Below, in pieces: positions 14,834 to 21,461 of a stretch of 25,144 bases of DNA; position 1 is the first letter of the stretch; the number at the start of each line of letters is the position of its first letter. The position numbers were made by a program, and so were the translations under genes. Source of the stretch: a virus; IMG/VR virus record IMGVR_UViG_3300030110_000119, positions 1 through 25,144 of that record; one strand, 5' to 3'. Below the pieces are notes generated by a model. That model had not been told where the DNA came from. It searched no databases and saw only the letters and a list, made by a program, of their open reading frames with translations.

Positions 14834-15199
14834 ATGATGCCTTACAATCGAAGGGCAAATTGGGGGAAAGGAATGAAACAAGAAGAAGCATGTCGAATTC
14901 ACGAAGAAGCATTGTCACTGGCCCGGAGGGCCACAGATGCCCACCTTGCCGAACATGGGGAATGGGATGCTTGCGGGTTTGCATGGGTCAAGATCACCCC
15001 TGCTACCCAATCATTCGCCAGACAGTTAAAGAAGGCGGGGATTGTGGATCACACTGCATGGAATGGCGGGTATGATATCTGGAATCCATCAGGCCACGCC
15101 ACCCAAAACATTTCATCAAAAGAGGAAGGTGCTGTCGCCTACGCTAGGCATCTTGAAGCAAACGGCGTGAAGTGCTACGCACAATCGAGGCTAGACTAA
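14834..15199 (+). CDS. Conserved phage hypothetical, 121 aa
   Basis: A compact soluble protein with CGFAWVKITPATQSFARQLK, a WNGGYDIWNPSGHATQNISS segment and a C-terminal EGAVAYARHLEANGVKCYAQ that ends S-R-L-D. This arrangement ('C-G-F-A-W-V-x-[IV]', 'W-x-G-G-x-x-[IF]-W-N-P', 'T-Q-S', 'G-A-x-A-[FY]-A', 'S-R-L-D') belongs to a widespread family in phages and plasmids whose biochemical role I do not know. The start at ATG 14834 has GGGAG 6 bases upstream; ATG 14874 is an alternative. It begins 1 base after the previous stop. Confidence 0.78.
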   Translation: MMPYNRRANWGKGMKQEEACRIHEEALSLARRATDAHLAEHGEWDACGFAWVKITPATQSFARQLKKAGIVDHTAWNGGYDIWNPSGHATQNISSKEEGAVAYARHLEANGVKCYAQSRLD

Positions 15200-15372
15200 T
15201 GAGCGGTGCAAACTTAGATGGTTATAATTATGCTTGGAAAAAATCAACCCTCAAGTCTGATCTTGAAAAAAGGGTTGACAAACTGGAAGAAGGTATGCGA
15301 CAATTGGTTGCAGTGTTAGCACTAATGAATCAAACAATGGATCAACTAGAGGAAAAAGAAAATGCTGACTAA
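15199..15372 (+). CDS. Small coiled-coil protein, 57 aa
   Basis: The ATG overlaps the previous stop as TAATG, so I start here and not at the earlier in-frame ATG 15172. The N-terminus is MSGANLDGYNYAWKKS and the remainder is a heptad-patterned helix (LKSDLEKRVDKLEEGMRQLV, LALMNQTMDQLEEKE). It would form a short coiled-coil dimer or trimer. No function is recognised. The 3' end overlaps the next small gene by 11 bases. Confidence 0.65.
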   Translation: MSGANLDGYNYAWKKSTLKSDLEKRVDKLEEGMRQLVAVLALMNQTMDQLEEKENAD

Positions 15373-15535
15373 AGAAAACTTTGATGATGTAAAATGGGAT
15401 TTAATGAACTATTCCACCAAGTCAATGCACAGATATATCAAGGAATCTACCATCGAAAAAGTTTGGGAATTGCTTGATAAAGAGATTGACTTTGAAGAGA
15501 TTGCAGACTATACTTACGATAACTACGGAGAGTAA
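15362..15535 (+). CDS. Small acidic helical protein, 57 aa
   Basis: This short frame encodes MLTKENFDDVKWDLMNYSTK, RYIKESTIEKVWELLDKEID and a tail FEEIADYTYDNYGE. AGGA lies about 9 bases before the ATG, and the following gene starts 1 base after its stop, so without it there would be an unexplained 165-base hole in a tightly packed operon. It is acidic and helical with no known family. Acidic small phage proteins can be DNA mimics or host-protein inhibitors, but nothing here proves that. Confidence 0.62.
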   Translation: MLTKENFDDVKWDLMNYSTKSMHRYIKESTIEKVWELLDKEIDFEEIADYTYDNYGE

Positions 15536-15536
15536 A

Positions 15537-15842
15537 ATGTTTGATCCAGTCGAAAGAGATTTTAACGCCTTCTCAAAAGCACAGTCTTATGCCGAGGATT
15601 TTGAAGAGGCCGTCAATGAAAGGGTTCACCAAGAGGTCGATAAATATTTTGACAATCTAATTGTCAGTGACGTTAAAGCATATATGGATGACAGCAATGA
15701 ACTAACAATTGAACTGGATGGCGATGGGTTCAGGATAACTCCAGAGGCTTTAGAAAAACTGGTTAAGCACGGGGGATTCCTGCTCCAAGAATACGATTAT
15801 GTCATGTCAGAGGAGGATGACAAACGAAGGCAGTATGATTGA
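15537..15842 (+). CDS. Hypothetical acidic protein, 101 aa
   Basis: I start at ATG 15537 (MFDPVERDFNAFSKAQSYAE) because GGAG precedes it and the earlier in-frame ATG would overlap the previous gene by over 60 bases. The N-terminal half is helical with charged heptads (EEAVNERVHQEVDKYFDN). The C-terminal part looks like a small alpha/beta unit (ELTIELDGDGFRITPEALEK). No known motif. It is followed by an 8-base overlap with the next gene. Confidence 0.65.
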   Translation: MFDPVERDFNAFSKAQSYAEDFEEAVNERVHQEVDKYFDNLIVSDVKAYMDDSNELTIELDGDGFRITPEALEKLVKHGGFLLQEYDYVMSEEDDKRRQYD

Positions 15843-16230
15843 GAAGAGAGCATTACGGATTCTCAGAAACATTCCCAAAAGAATGGTGGCAACTGTACGC
15901 CACCAAGGGGATGTGGAGTCTGAAACAATGATGAAGAGCGCGGTTAAATGTCTAGACATTCTATCCCGCTCACGCAGAACTACGAATAAGATGATGATTG
16001 AGGCGTGGAAAATATACTTGCGTGTCCAGAATATGTCTGGTAGAATACCTCAAAAATTCCTAGACAATGACCACAATAACCCATTGAGGGTTGAAACTTC
16101 AAACAAGGTCAGAATCAGGGGAATGGATTGGAGCAAGTTTTATAACACTCACCTTAAATCATTCGATCAATACTACCGCCACGGCGGAAACTGGAGATAC
16201 GGCAGATGGAAATCACAGAAAAAGAATTAA
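15835..16230 (+). CDS. Hypothetical basic protein, 131 aa
   Basis: The chosen ATG 15835 has AAGG 6 bases upstream; an earlier in-frame ATG (15799) has a larger overlap and no better site. The protein is strongly basic (KRALRILRNIPKRMVATVRH, ILSRSRRTTNKMMIEAWKIY) with a Tyr/Trp/Gly-rich C-terminus (FDQYYRHGGNWRYGRWKSQK). Basic and aromatic content suggests nucleic-acid binding. It directly precedes and overlaps the helicase gene by 25 bases, so a role as a helicase accessory or loader is conceivable, but no loader motif is seen. Confidence 0.62.
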   Translation: MIEKRALRILRNIPKRMVATVRHQGDVESETMMKSAVKCLDILSRSRRTTNKMMIEAWKIYLRVQNMSGRIPQKFLDNDHNNPLRVETSNKVRIRGMDWSKFYNTHLKSFDQYYRHGGNWRYGRWKSQKKN

Positions 16231-17195
16231 AGCGGTATGATAGTGTTGGATCAGTAGAGCGTAAGGTCAGGCCGTCTAATGATTTTACCAGTGAAGTCTT
16301 TGACTTCTTCTTTAATGAAGAGCAATTGCAGGGAGTTAAACTCCCATTCAACCAGTTTGACAATAAGTTCAGACTGCGCGGGGAAGAGTTGACAATCCTT
16401 GCGGGGATTAATGGCGCGGGGAAATCCCTGTTTGCCTCTCAGTGTCTGCTGTCTGCTATGGAGCAGGGGCATAAGTGCCTATCAGTATCGCTTGAGATGT
16501 CCCCCAAGGCGCAGTTGGCTAGGATGTGGCGACAGGCATCACTACAGAACAAACCAGACATGGAAGCGGGGTTGCAGTTCACCAAGTGGAGCAATGACAA
16601 ACTGTGGTTCTATGACCAACACGGCACAGTCAATCCCCGTGTCCTGCTGTCTGTTATGCGGTACGCATACGACAAACTAGGTATTGATATATTCCTAGTC
16701 GATTCCCTGATGACCATGAATCTAAATAGCGATGATTGGAACGGTCAGAAACAGGTGGTGCAGGGACTTGCCAATACAGCCAGACAGTTAGGGGTACACG
16801 TTATACTTGTGGCCCACGCGAGGAAAGGGCAGTCAGTTAAAGACAGGCTAGACAAATGGAGTGTCGCGGGATCTGCTGATATCACCAACAGGGCAGACAA
16901 CGTTATCATTTTGGGCAGGGTGCATGATGACCCAGAGATTGACGCATACCTAAGTCTTTGTAAAGCAAGGCATTTTGATGGGGCTGAGATGGAGTTGGAT
17001 CTTAAACTTGACCTAGCCTCAATGAACTATTACCATGATGGGCAATTACCAAAAGCAATATTGCAAACTCCACCCAAGGGTGGTATAATGGGTGAATTAG
17101 ATAGAGTTGCACTAACAGAGGGAATAAATGAAAACATCATCCGCAAAGTCCAAGGGCAGAAGGCTTCAGCAGTGGGTCAGATGTCTGTTAATTAG
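16206..17195 (+). CDS. DnaB/RecA-fold replicative helicase
   Basis: The 329-aa protein has one RecA-type ATPase domain. Walker A is AGINGAGKS (66-74), Walker B is IDIFLVDS (160-167), the following strand is GVHVILVAHARK (196-207), and SADITNRADNVIIL (223-236) matches the DnaB H4 region. LEMSPKAQLARMW (97-109) resembles the DnaB loop 'S-L-E-M-s'. It would unwind DNA at the fork as a hexamer. No N-terminal primase domain is present (only about 50 residues precede the ATPase core), unlike T7 gp4 or full DnaB, so priming must come from elsewhere. Confidence 0.88.
   Translation: MEITEKELKRYDSVGSVERKVRPSNDFTSEVFDFFFNEEQLQGVKLPFNQFDNKFRLRGEELTILAGINGAGKSLFASQCLLSAMEQGHKCLSVSLEMSPKAQLARMWRQASLQNKPDMEAGLQFTKWSNDKLWFYDQHGTVNPRVLLSVMRYAYDKLGIDIFLVDSLMTMNLNSDDWNGQKQVVQGLANTARQLGVHVILVAHARKGQSVKDRLDKWSVAGSADITNRADNVIILGRVHDDPEIDAYLSLCKARHFDGAEMELDLKLDLASMNYYHDGQLPKAILQTPPKGGIMGELDRVALTEGINENIIRKVQGQKASAVGQMSVN
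17061..17089 (+). promoter_or_regulatory. Embedded sigma70 promoter, extended -10
   Basis: TTGCAA (17061-17066), a 17-base spacer and TATAAT (17084-17089) with a TG motif at 17081-17082 lie inside the 3' end of the helicase gene. The predicted start is near 17096, about 30 bases before the resolvase-like gene. Confidence 0.65.
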
Positions 17196-17478
17196 CACCT
17201 TTGATCTGGAGTCAGATGATGTACACTCACGCAGTATGGGGGCCGGGGGTGAGGATGTTATGCTCTCCCCAAAGGCTAGAGCGATCTTCCCATACAGTAT
17301 AGAGTGCAAGAACGTGGAGAAATTAAATTTGTGGGAGGCTTGGAAACAAGCAGAAGCAAACGCAGGGGGCTACGAACCCTTGCTAATTATTAAACGCAAT
17401 AGGCAAAAACCTTTGGCAGTCGTAGATGCCGAACATTTTATAGGAGCATTAAATGAAGATGACAGTACACCCCTTTGA
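17128..17478 (+). CDS. PD-(D/E)XK nuclease, Holliday-junction-resolvase-like
   Basis: A 116-aa nuclease. The N-terminal KSKGRRLQQWVR helix is followed by DDVHSRSMGAGGEDVMLSPK (E42, D43) and then ARAIFPYSIECKN with the E59-x-K61 pair. A helix with EAWKQAEANAGGYEP and the strand LLIIKRNRQKPLAVV complete the fold. This pattern (G-A-G-G-E-D, then S-I-E-C-K-N) is that of the phage resolvase-like PD-(D/E)XK family. It would cut branched or double-stranded DNA at replication or packaging intermediates. It overlaps the helicase gene by 68 bases, which is long for this genome; GAGGG lies 6 bases before the ATG. Confidence 0.82.
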   Translation: MKTSSAKSKGRRLQQWVRCLLISTFDLESDDVHSRSMGAGGEDVMLSPKARAIFPYSIECKNVEKLNLWEAWKQAEANAGGYEPLLIIKRNRQKPLAVVDAEHFIGALNEDDSTPL

Positions 17479-17704
17479 CCGGGGATTTATGGAAGAGTTC
17501 TTTTCCCCAATGAAATACCGCACCTTCAGTGGAGAGCGGATTGAGGGAGAGGGAACTAAGGGAAACCCCTATGTAATTCACCGTCAAAAAATAGTTGACA
17601 AGGTGTATCATGGGTGGTATGATAACGATGGTGGGTATCACGAAGTTTTGGTAAAAGACATCGGAGAAGATATCCCAGAAGCAATCAAAAAACAAGAGGA
17701 ATAA
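17453..17704 (+). CDS. Hypothetical protein, 83 aa
   Basis: ATG 17453 follows AGGAG at 7 bases and overlaps the nuclease gene by 26 bases. The protein reads MKMTVHPFDRGFMEEFFSPM, then GEGTKGNPYVIHRQKIVDKV and WYDNDGGYHEVLVKDIGED. It is a small mixed alpha/beta protein with an acidic C-terminus. I do not recognise a family. It precedes the Rad52-like gene by 1 base and contains a strong promoter for it. Confidence 0.65.
   Translation: MKMTVHPFDRGFMEEFFSPMKYRTFSGERIEGEGTKGNPYVIHRQKIVDKVYHGWYDNDGGYHEVLVKDIGEDIPEAIKKQEE
17595..17623 (+). promoter_or_regulatory. Embedded sigma70 promoter before the Rad52-like gene
   Basis: TTGACA (17595-17600), a 17-base spacer and TATGAT (17618-17623), with an extended TG directly upstream of the -10 box, lie inside the 83-aa gene. 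The expected start is near 17630, about 75 bases before the Rad52-like ATG. Confidence 0.68.
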
Positions 17705-17705
17705 T

Positions 17706-18161
17706 ATGAAATATGTAGAGATAGCGTTGAAACGCCCCTTTGCTAATCACAAGTGGCGCAAAGGTTACAAGGGAGGTAAGGACTTGGTGTACATTGATGC
17801 GCGTGATGTAATGAACCGACTGGATGAGGTGTTTGGTGTTGGCGGTTGGCAAGCGCATTACGAAAGTGTAGGTGGCCGTATGATCTGTAAGTTGGCCTGC
17901 ATGATTAACGGTCAGTGGGTTACTAAGTCTGACGGCGCGGGTGATACTGACATTGAAGGCGACAAAGGGGGCATTAGCGATGCCTTGAAGAGAGCCGGAG
18001 TCCTGTGGGGAATTGGACGCTATCTCTACTACCCTTCAGCCTTTGATTCAAACAGGCAACCCGCAGAGTGGGCTACGCCGGAGGGCTATGATAAACTGAT
18101 GACACAACGTCACAACAAAGACATTGACAAATGGAAAAAGGAGTATGAGGCATCACTATGA
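17706..18161 (+). CDS. Rad52/Rad22-family single-strand annealing protein
   Basis: The 151-aa protein matches the Rad52/22 family. The signs are YIDARDVMNRLDEVFGVGGW (29-48), KLACMINGQWVTKSDGAGDT (62-81) and EGDKGGISDALKRAGVLWGI (84-103) with the following GRYLYY. Only the conserved DNA-binding core is present. It would form rings on ssDNA and promote annealing for recombination and repair of replication ends. GAGGA lies 6 bases before the ATG. With the adjacent nucleases it makes a plausible phage recombination set. Confidence 0.88.
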   Translation: MKYVEIALKRPFANHKWRKGYKGGKDLVYIDARDVMNRLDEVFGVGGWQAHYESVGGRMICKLACMINGQWVTKSDGAGDTDIEGDKGGISDALKRAGVLWGIGRYLYYPSAFDSNRQPAEWATPEGYDKLMTQRHNKDIDKWKKEYEASL

Positions 18162-19804
18162 AATTTAGAACTGAACTAGGCGAAACTATTTTTAAGCAGA
18201 AGTACGCAAGCAACCCTTATGAAACTTGGGAGGACAAAGCACACACAGTAGTCAATAATGTATGCGGTACATACGATGGTAAAAAGAATAACTTAATGTC
18301 CAAGTCTGACCAAGATCAATTGGTGCAGTACATATCTGACTTTAAGTTTATGCCCGGTGGCCGATACCTGTGGTACGCAGGGAGAGAGGCGCGGTTCTAT
18401 AATAACTGTTACCTTCTGAGGTTGGAAGAGGATACCAGAGAAGAGTGGGCTAGTGTGACGCAGAGAGCCATGTCCTGCTTGATGACAGGTGGAGGCATTG
18501 GGGTGGATGTATCCATAGCAAGGCCGTCAGGCAGACAACTCAGGCGCACAGGTGGGGTTGCCTCCGGCCCCATCCCCCTTCTGCACACCTTGAACGAGGT
18601 CGGCAGGAATGTCATGCAGGGTGGCAGTCGGAGGTCTGCCCTGTATGGCTGTATGAACTGGCAACATGAAGATGCCGCCAATCTACTTGAGGCCAAGAAC
18701 TGGCACAAAATGAAGGCCGGGGATACTACCCTGTCTGCTTTAAAACAGGCAGACTTTAACTTTCCTGCCCCGTTAGATATGATGAACGTAAGCCTTAACT
18801 ATGACGATGCGTGGCTTAACACTGAGGCGCGGGGATCTGACCCCATCTTTGTTAAGAATGTGCGTCAGGCTATGATGACAGGTGAACCGGGATTTAGTTT
18901 TAACTTTGGAGAGAAAGAAAATGAAACGCTTAGAAATGCTTGCACTGAAATTACGAGTGAAGATGACAGTGATGTCTGTAATCTTGGCTCTGTTAACCTT
19001 GCAAACATTGATTCTATTGAAGAGTTTCGTGAGGTGGTTGGGCTTGCGAGTAAGTTCTTGGTATGTGGACTTATCAGGGCGCAACTACCTTACGAGAAAG
19101 TGGAAGAGGTAAGACAGAAGAACAGTCGTATAGGACTTGGACTTATGGGTATGCACGAATGGTTACTCAAGCGTGGACATAAGTACGAGATGACAGATGA
19201 ACTTAAACAATGGATGAAAACTTATGAACGAGAAAGCAAACGATCCGCTGACGCTCATTGCGACAGACTTTTTCTCAACCGTCCTAAAGGCTACAGAGCA
19301 ATCGCTCCGACAGGGACAATTAGCATTCTCGCGGGAACAACCTCTGGAGTGGAGCCAATCTACGCCGTGGCATACCGCAGACGCTATCTTGCAGATGGAG
19401 TCAGATGGAAACATCAATTTGTCGTTGACGGTACGGCCCAAGAACTAATTGACTCAGGAATAAAACCAGAAAACATTGAGTCTGCTGTTGACCTAGCCTT
19501 TGATCCTGAACGCAGGGTGAAGTTTCAATACGAACTACAGAAGCACGTTGACCATGCTATCAGTTCCACGTTGAACCTTCCTGCTTGGGGAACGGAATCA
19601 AACAATGAGGATACTGTGGTGGACTTTCAGAAGATCATCGCTAACTACGCCCCCGGATTAAGGGGTCTAACGGTGTATCCTGATGGGGCTAGGGGTGGTC
19701 AGCCTATAACGTCAGTGCCTTATGAGGAGGCGCACAGTAAACGTGGCGTGGTGTATGAGGATAACAGCGAAGAGCAATGTCTGAGCGGGGTCTGTGGGAT
19801 ATGA
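18158..19804 (+). CDS. nrdJ: Adenosylcobalamin-dependent (class II) ribonucleotide reductase
   Basis: The 548-aa enzyme would reduce ribonucleotides to deoxyribonucleotides using vitamin B12. Active-site residues are visible: C84 (NNCYLL), N260-x-C262-x-E264 (RNACTEI), and C274 in DVCNLGSVNLANI. GGGIGVDVS (111-119), APTGTISILAGTTSG and LPAWGTES also match NrdJ. The C-terminal pair C541-x4-C546 (CLSGVCGI) is the swinging-arm redox couple. All elements look intact. No NrdB partner follows, consistent with class II. It overlaps the Rad52 gene by ATGA. Making dNTPs is expected to support phage DNA synthesis in a cobalamin-containing host. Confidence 0.93.
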   Translation: MKFRTELGETIFKQKYASNPYETWEDKAHTVVNNVCGTYDGKKNNLMSKSDQDQLVQYISDFKFMPGGRYLWYAGREARFYNNCYLLRLEEDTREEWASVTQRAMSCLMTGGGIGVDVSIARPSGRQLRRTGGVASGPIPLLHTLNEVGRNVMQGGSRRSALYGCMNWQHEDAANLLEAKNWHKMKAGDTTLSALKQADFNFPAPLDMMNVSLNYDDAWLNTEARGSDPIFVKNVRQAMMTGEPGFSFNFGEKENETLRNACTEITSEDDSDVCNLGSVNLANIDSIEEFREVVGLASKFLVCGLIRAQLPYEKVEEVRQKNSRIGLGLMGMHEWLLKRGHKYEMTDELKQWMKTYERESKRSADAHCDRLFLNRPKGYRAIAPTGTISILAGTTSGVEPIYAVAYRRRYLADGVRWKHQFVVDGTAQELIDSGIKPENIESAVDLAFDPERRVKFQYELQKHVDHAISSTLNLPAWGTESNNEDTVVDFQKIIANYAPGLRGLTVYPDGARGGQPITSVPYEEAHSKRGVVYEDNSEEQCLSGVCGI

Positions 19805-20418
19805 AAAAACTTGATCTTATACAAGAAAACCCTTTTGAGAAAATCAGTCTTGATTCCATAAGGTACAATACGGTTCAATCTCATTGCTTAGTTGTGGAGG
19901 TTTATGACCACGCTACAGTAAAACTTTATCGTGTTGAAGAGGATGGTTATAAGCAGTATACGTTTGACGATGATACTCATATAGGTTTAATCGCGCCATA
20001 CGAATTTCAGACTGAATGGGATAATATAGATTGTTGGGATTTTATTTCCCACAGAATGGAGGCTCTTAGGCGAATAGGCAAAATGGAAAAGCCTAGGATT
20101 CTTCCAGAATGGTTGTCTGAATTTCCCGGCTATGAGCCTGTAAGTGTAATGTGGCCTTGGGAATGTGAGTGTAAACCTATTAAGGATGAGATAGGATACA
20201 CGCCCACCACGAGACAGATGAGGTCTTGGATGCGGGTAAGAAAGTCAGATGAGATTCTATGGAATTATTACTTAACTAGAGGCAAGGGTATTGCCCCTAA
20301 ACAATGGCATAACCACCCTTGGGTAGACCCAGAGGATGATGAGCCGTGGTACTCTGACCTACCGGGATATGGAACCCCGCAAGGAGTTTATCTAAACGAT
20401 GGAGTGTATGGACATTGA
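19801..20418 (+). CDS. Hypothetical protein downstream of nrdJ, 205 aa
   Basis: I start at ATG 19801 because it overlaps the nrdJ stop as ATGA; an in-frame ATG at 19777 is an alternative. The protein has a predominantly beta N-terminal half (SHCLVVEVYDHATVKLYRVE, TFDDDTHIGLIAPYEF). The C-terminus is Trp/Pro-rich (WPWECECKP, WHNHPWVDPEDDEPWYSDLP). The Trp-rich 'W-P-W-E' stretch is unusual. I recognise no enzymatic motif; similar unknown proteins follow nrdJ in related phages, so a metabolic accessory role is possible but speculative. Confidence 0.68.
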   Translation: MKKLDLIQENPFEKISLDSIRYNTVQSHCLVVEVYDHATVKLYRVEEDGYKQYTFDDDTHIGLIAPYEFQTEWDNIDCWDFISHRMEALRRIGKMEKPRILPEWLSEFPGYEPVSVMWPWECECKPIKDEIGYTPTTRQMRSWMRVRKSDEILWNYYLTRGKGIAPKQWHNHPWVDPEDDEPWYSDLPGYGTPQGVYLNDGVYGH

Positions 20419-20612
20419 AACCCTCACACTACAAGATGAAGATAGAACCTATTGAGTATATCATTGCTAATAAACTTGACTTCTGCTCTGGTAATATAGT
20501 AAAATACGCTAGTAGATGGGACAAGAAGGGCGAACCAATGTCCGACTTGTGCAAGATCATAGAGTACGCAAACATATTAATAGAAGAGATCAATGAGTCT
20601 TCAAAAACGTAA
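20415..20612 (+). CDS. DUF3310-family small protein, 65 aa
   Basis: It contains KPSHYKMKIEPIEYIIANKL, DFCSGNIVKYASRW and a final LCKIIEYANILIEEI helix. This is the DUF3310 layout: 'P-x-H-Y', 'I-E-x-I-D/E-x-I', 'G-N-[IV]-[IV]-K-Y-x-x-R' and a C-terminal helix. The start is TTG in a TTGA overlap with the preceding stop; the internal ATG (20436) would delete the conserved P-S-H-Y, so TTG is preferred. DUF3310 proteins are common in phage replication regions and have been linked to nucleotide metabolism, without a proven activity. Confidence 0.8.
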   Translation: MKPSHYKMKIEPIEYIIANKLDFCSGNIVKYASRWDKKGEPMSDLCKIIEYANILIEEINESSKT

Positions 20613-20892
20613 GAGAATAAAGAGCAAGCCTTACCTTGAGTGGGTAGCCACACTGCCATGTGCCGCTTGTGAAATAAGGGATGGTACAGTTGTGGCTCAC
20701 CACTGGAAAGGCGAGGGTGGTCATTTGTCAGGGGGTATGGGATTGAAGGCTAGCGACTGGTTGACTATGCCGCTTTGTCATAAATGCCACAGTCAGATGC
20801 ACTCAGGCGATGCCGCCCTTATAAGTTGGCAAAGAGAATATATTTTAAGAACGCTTGACATTGCATTTAATTCAGGTATAATAGAGTTATGA
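20593..20892 (+). CDS. HNH-type zinc nuclease (DUF968/Ref-like), 99 aa
   Basis: A compact metal-binding protein. LPCAACEIRDGTVVAHHWKG gives C23, C26 and H36-H37, and PLCHKCHSQMHSGD gives C62, C65, H66 and H70. The conserved GLKASDWLTMPLC segment is typical of DUF968 and Ref-like HNH nucleases. It would nick or cut DNA, possibly at recombination intermediates. It overlaps the DUF3310 gene by 20 bases and contains a perfect-consensus promoter near its end. Close relatives are often placed in phage recombination regions. Confidence 0.82.
   Translation: MSLQKRKRIKSKPYLEWVATLPCAACEIRDGTVVAHHWKGEGGHLSGGMGLKASDWLTMPLCHKCHSQMHSGDAALISWQREYILRTLDIAFNSGIIEL
20855..20882 (+). promoter_or_regulatory. 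Embedded consensus sigma70 promoter, possible leaderless start
   Basis: TTGACA (20855-20860), a 16-base spacer and TATAAT (20877-20882) match consensus 12/12. The expected start is at about base 20889, which is the first base of the next gene's ATG, so the message may have no leader. The genes from 21228 on, with their own AGGAG sites, would also be driven. Confidence 0.78.
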
Positions 20893-21218
20893 ATATTAAG
20901 GGTGAAGTTGAGGGATACCTCACACAGATAGAACAGACTGCTCCGAAGTACGCAAAGGCCAAGGCCGAAACGTATCAGTTAACGGAGTACAAAAAGACTC
21001 AACGCTCCTTGTTGTACAGTAGAGCCGTAGGCAAAACTGTAGCAGACAAGGAAAACTGGGTATCTATGCAACCGGAAGTTACCAAAACAATAGAAGGTAT
21101 CGCGGTAGCCATAGAAAACGAAGAGCGTCTACGTTGGGAACTCAAGGTGGCAGAACTTCATATTGAAGTCTGGCGCACTGAGCAAGCAAACAGGCGATTG
21201 GAACACAAAATCTTATAG
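20889..21218 (+). CDS. Helical phage protein, 109 aa
   Basis: A charged, wholly helical protein with two long amphipathic helices (NIKGEVEGYLTQIEQTAPKY, and ENEERLRWELKVAELHIEVW then RTEQANRRLE). The C-terminal helix pattern 'E-x-L-[RK]-W-E-L-x-x-A-x-x-x-[IH]-E-V-W-R-x-x-x-A' is common in small early-region phage proteins whose role is unknown. It overlaps the HNH gene by ATGA and may be translated from a leaderless message. A coiled-coil adaptor is the best guess, with low support. Confidence 0.7.
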   Translation: MNIKGEVEGYLTQIEQTAPKYAKAKAETYQLTEYKKTQRSLLYSRAVGKTVADKENWVSMQPEVTKTIEGIAVAIENEERLRWELKVAELHIEVWRTEQANRRLEHKIL

Positions 21219-21227
21219 GAGATATAT

Positions 21228-21461
21228 ATGAGCGACTATGTACCAAAGGACGGCGATCTCTCGCTGTTTGAAAATGACAAGGAGGGCAATGAGAATCGCC
21301 CTGACTTGACCGGCTACGCACTTATCAATGGTGAGAAGATGCGTGTATCGGTATGGGCAAAGGATTCAGGTAAACTGAAATACTCTGGCCGTATTGAAGA
21401 GCCGTATAATGGTGCGGGTTCAAGTGCGTCTAACAGCGTATCCTCTGAAGTTCCGTTTTGA
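21228..21461 (+). CDS. Small protein with SSB-like acidic-hydrophobic tail, 77 aa
   Basis: AGGAG lies about 7 bases before the ATG. The protein reads MSDYVPKDGDLSLFENDKEG, then RPDLTGYALINGEKMRVSVW and GRIEEPYNGAG. The last residues are SSEVPF, similar to the 'D-D-I-P-F' tip of bacterial SSB, which recruits partners. The beta-rich core (LTGYALINGEKMRVSVWAK) could be a mini OB-like sheet. It sits between the helical gene and the RecB-like nuclease. Single-strand DNA binding is therefore an attractive inference, but the length is well under that of normal SSB and no family is certain. Confidence 0.65.
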   Translation: MSDYVPKDGDLSLFENDKEGNENRPDLTGYALINGEKMRVSVWAKDSGKLKYSGRIEEPYNGAGSSASNSVSSEVPF

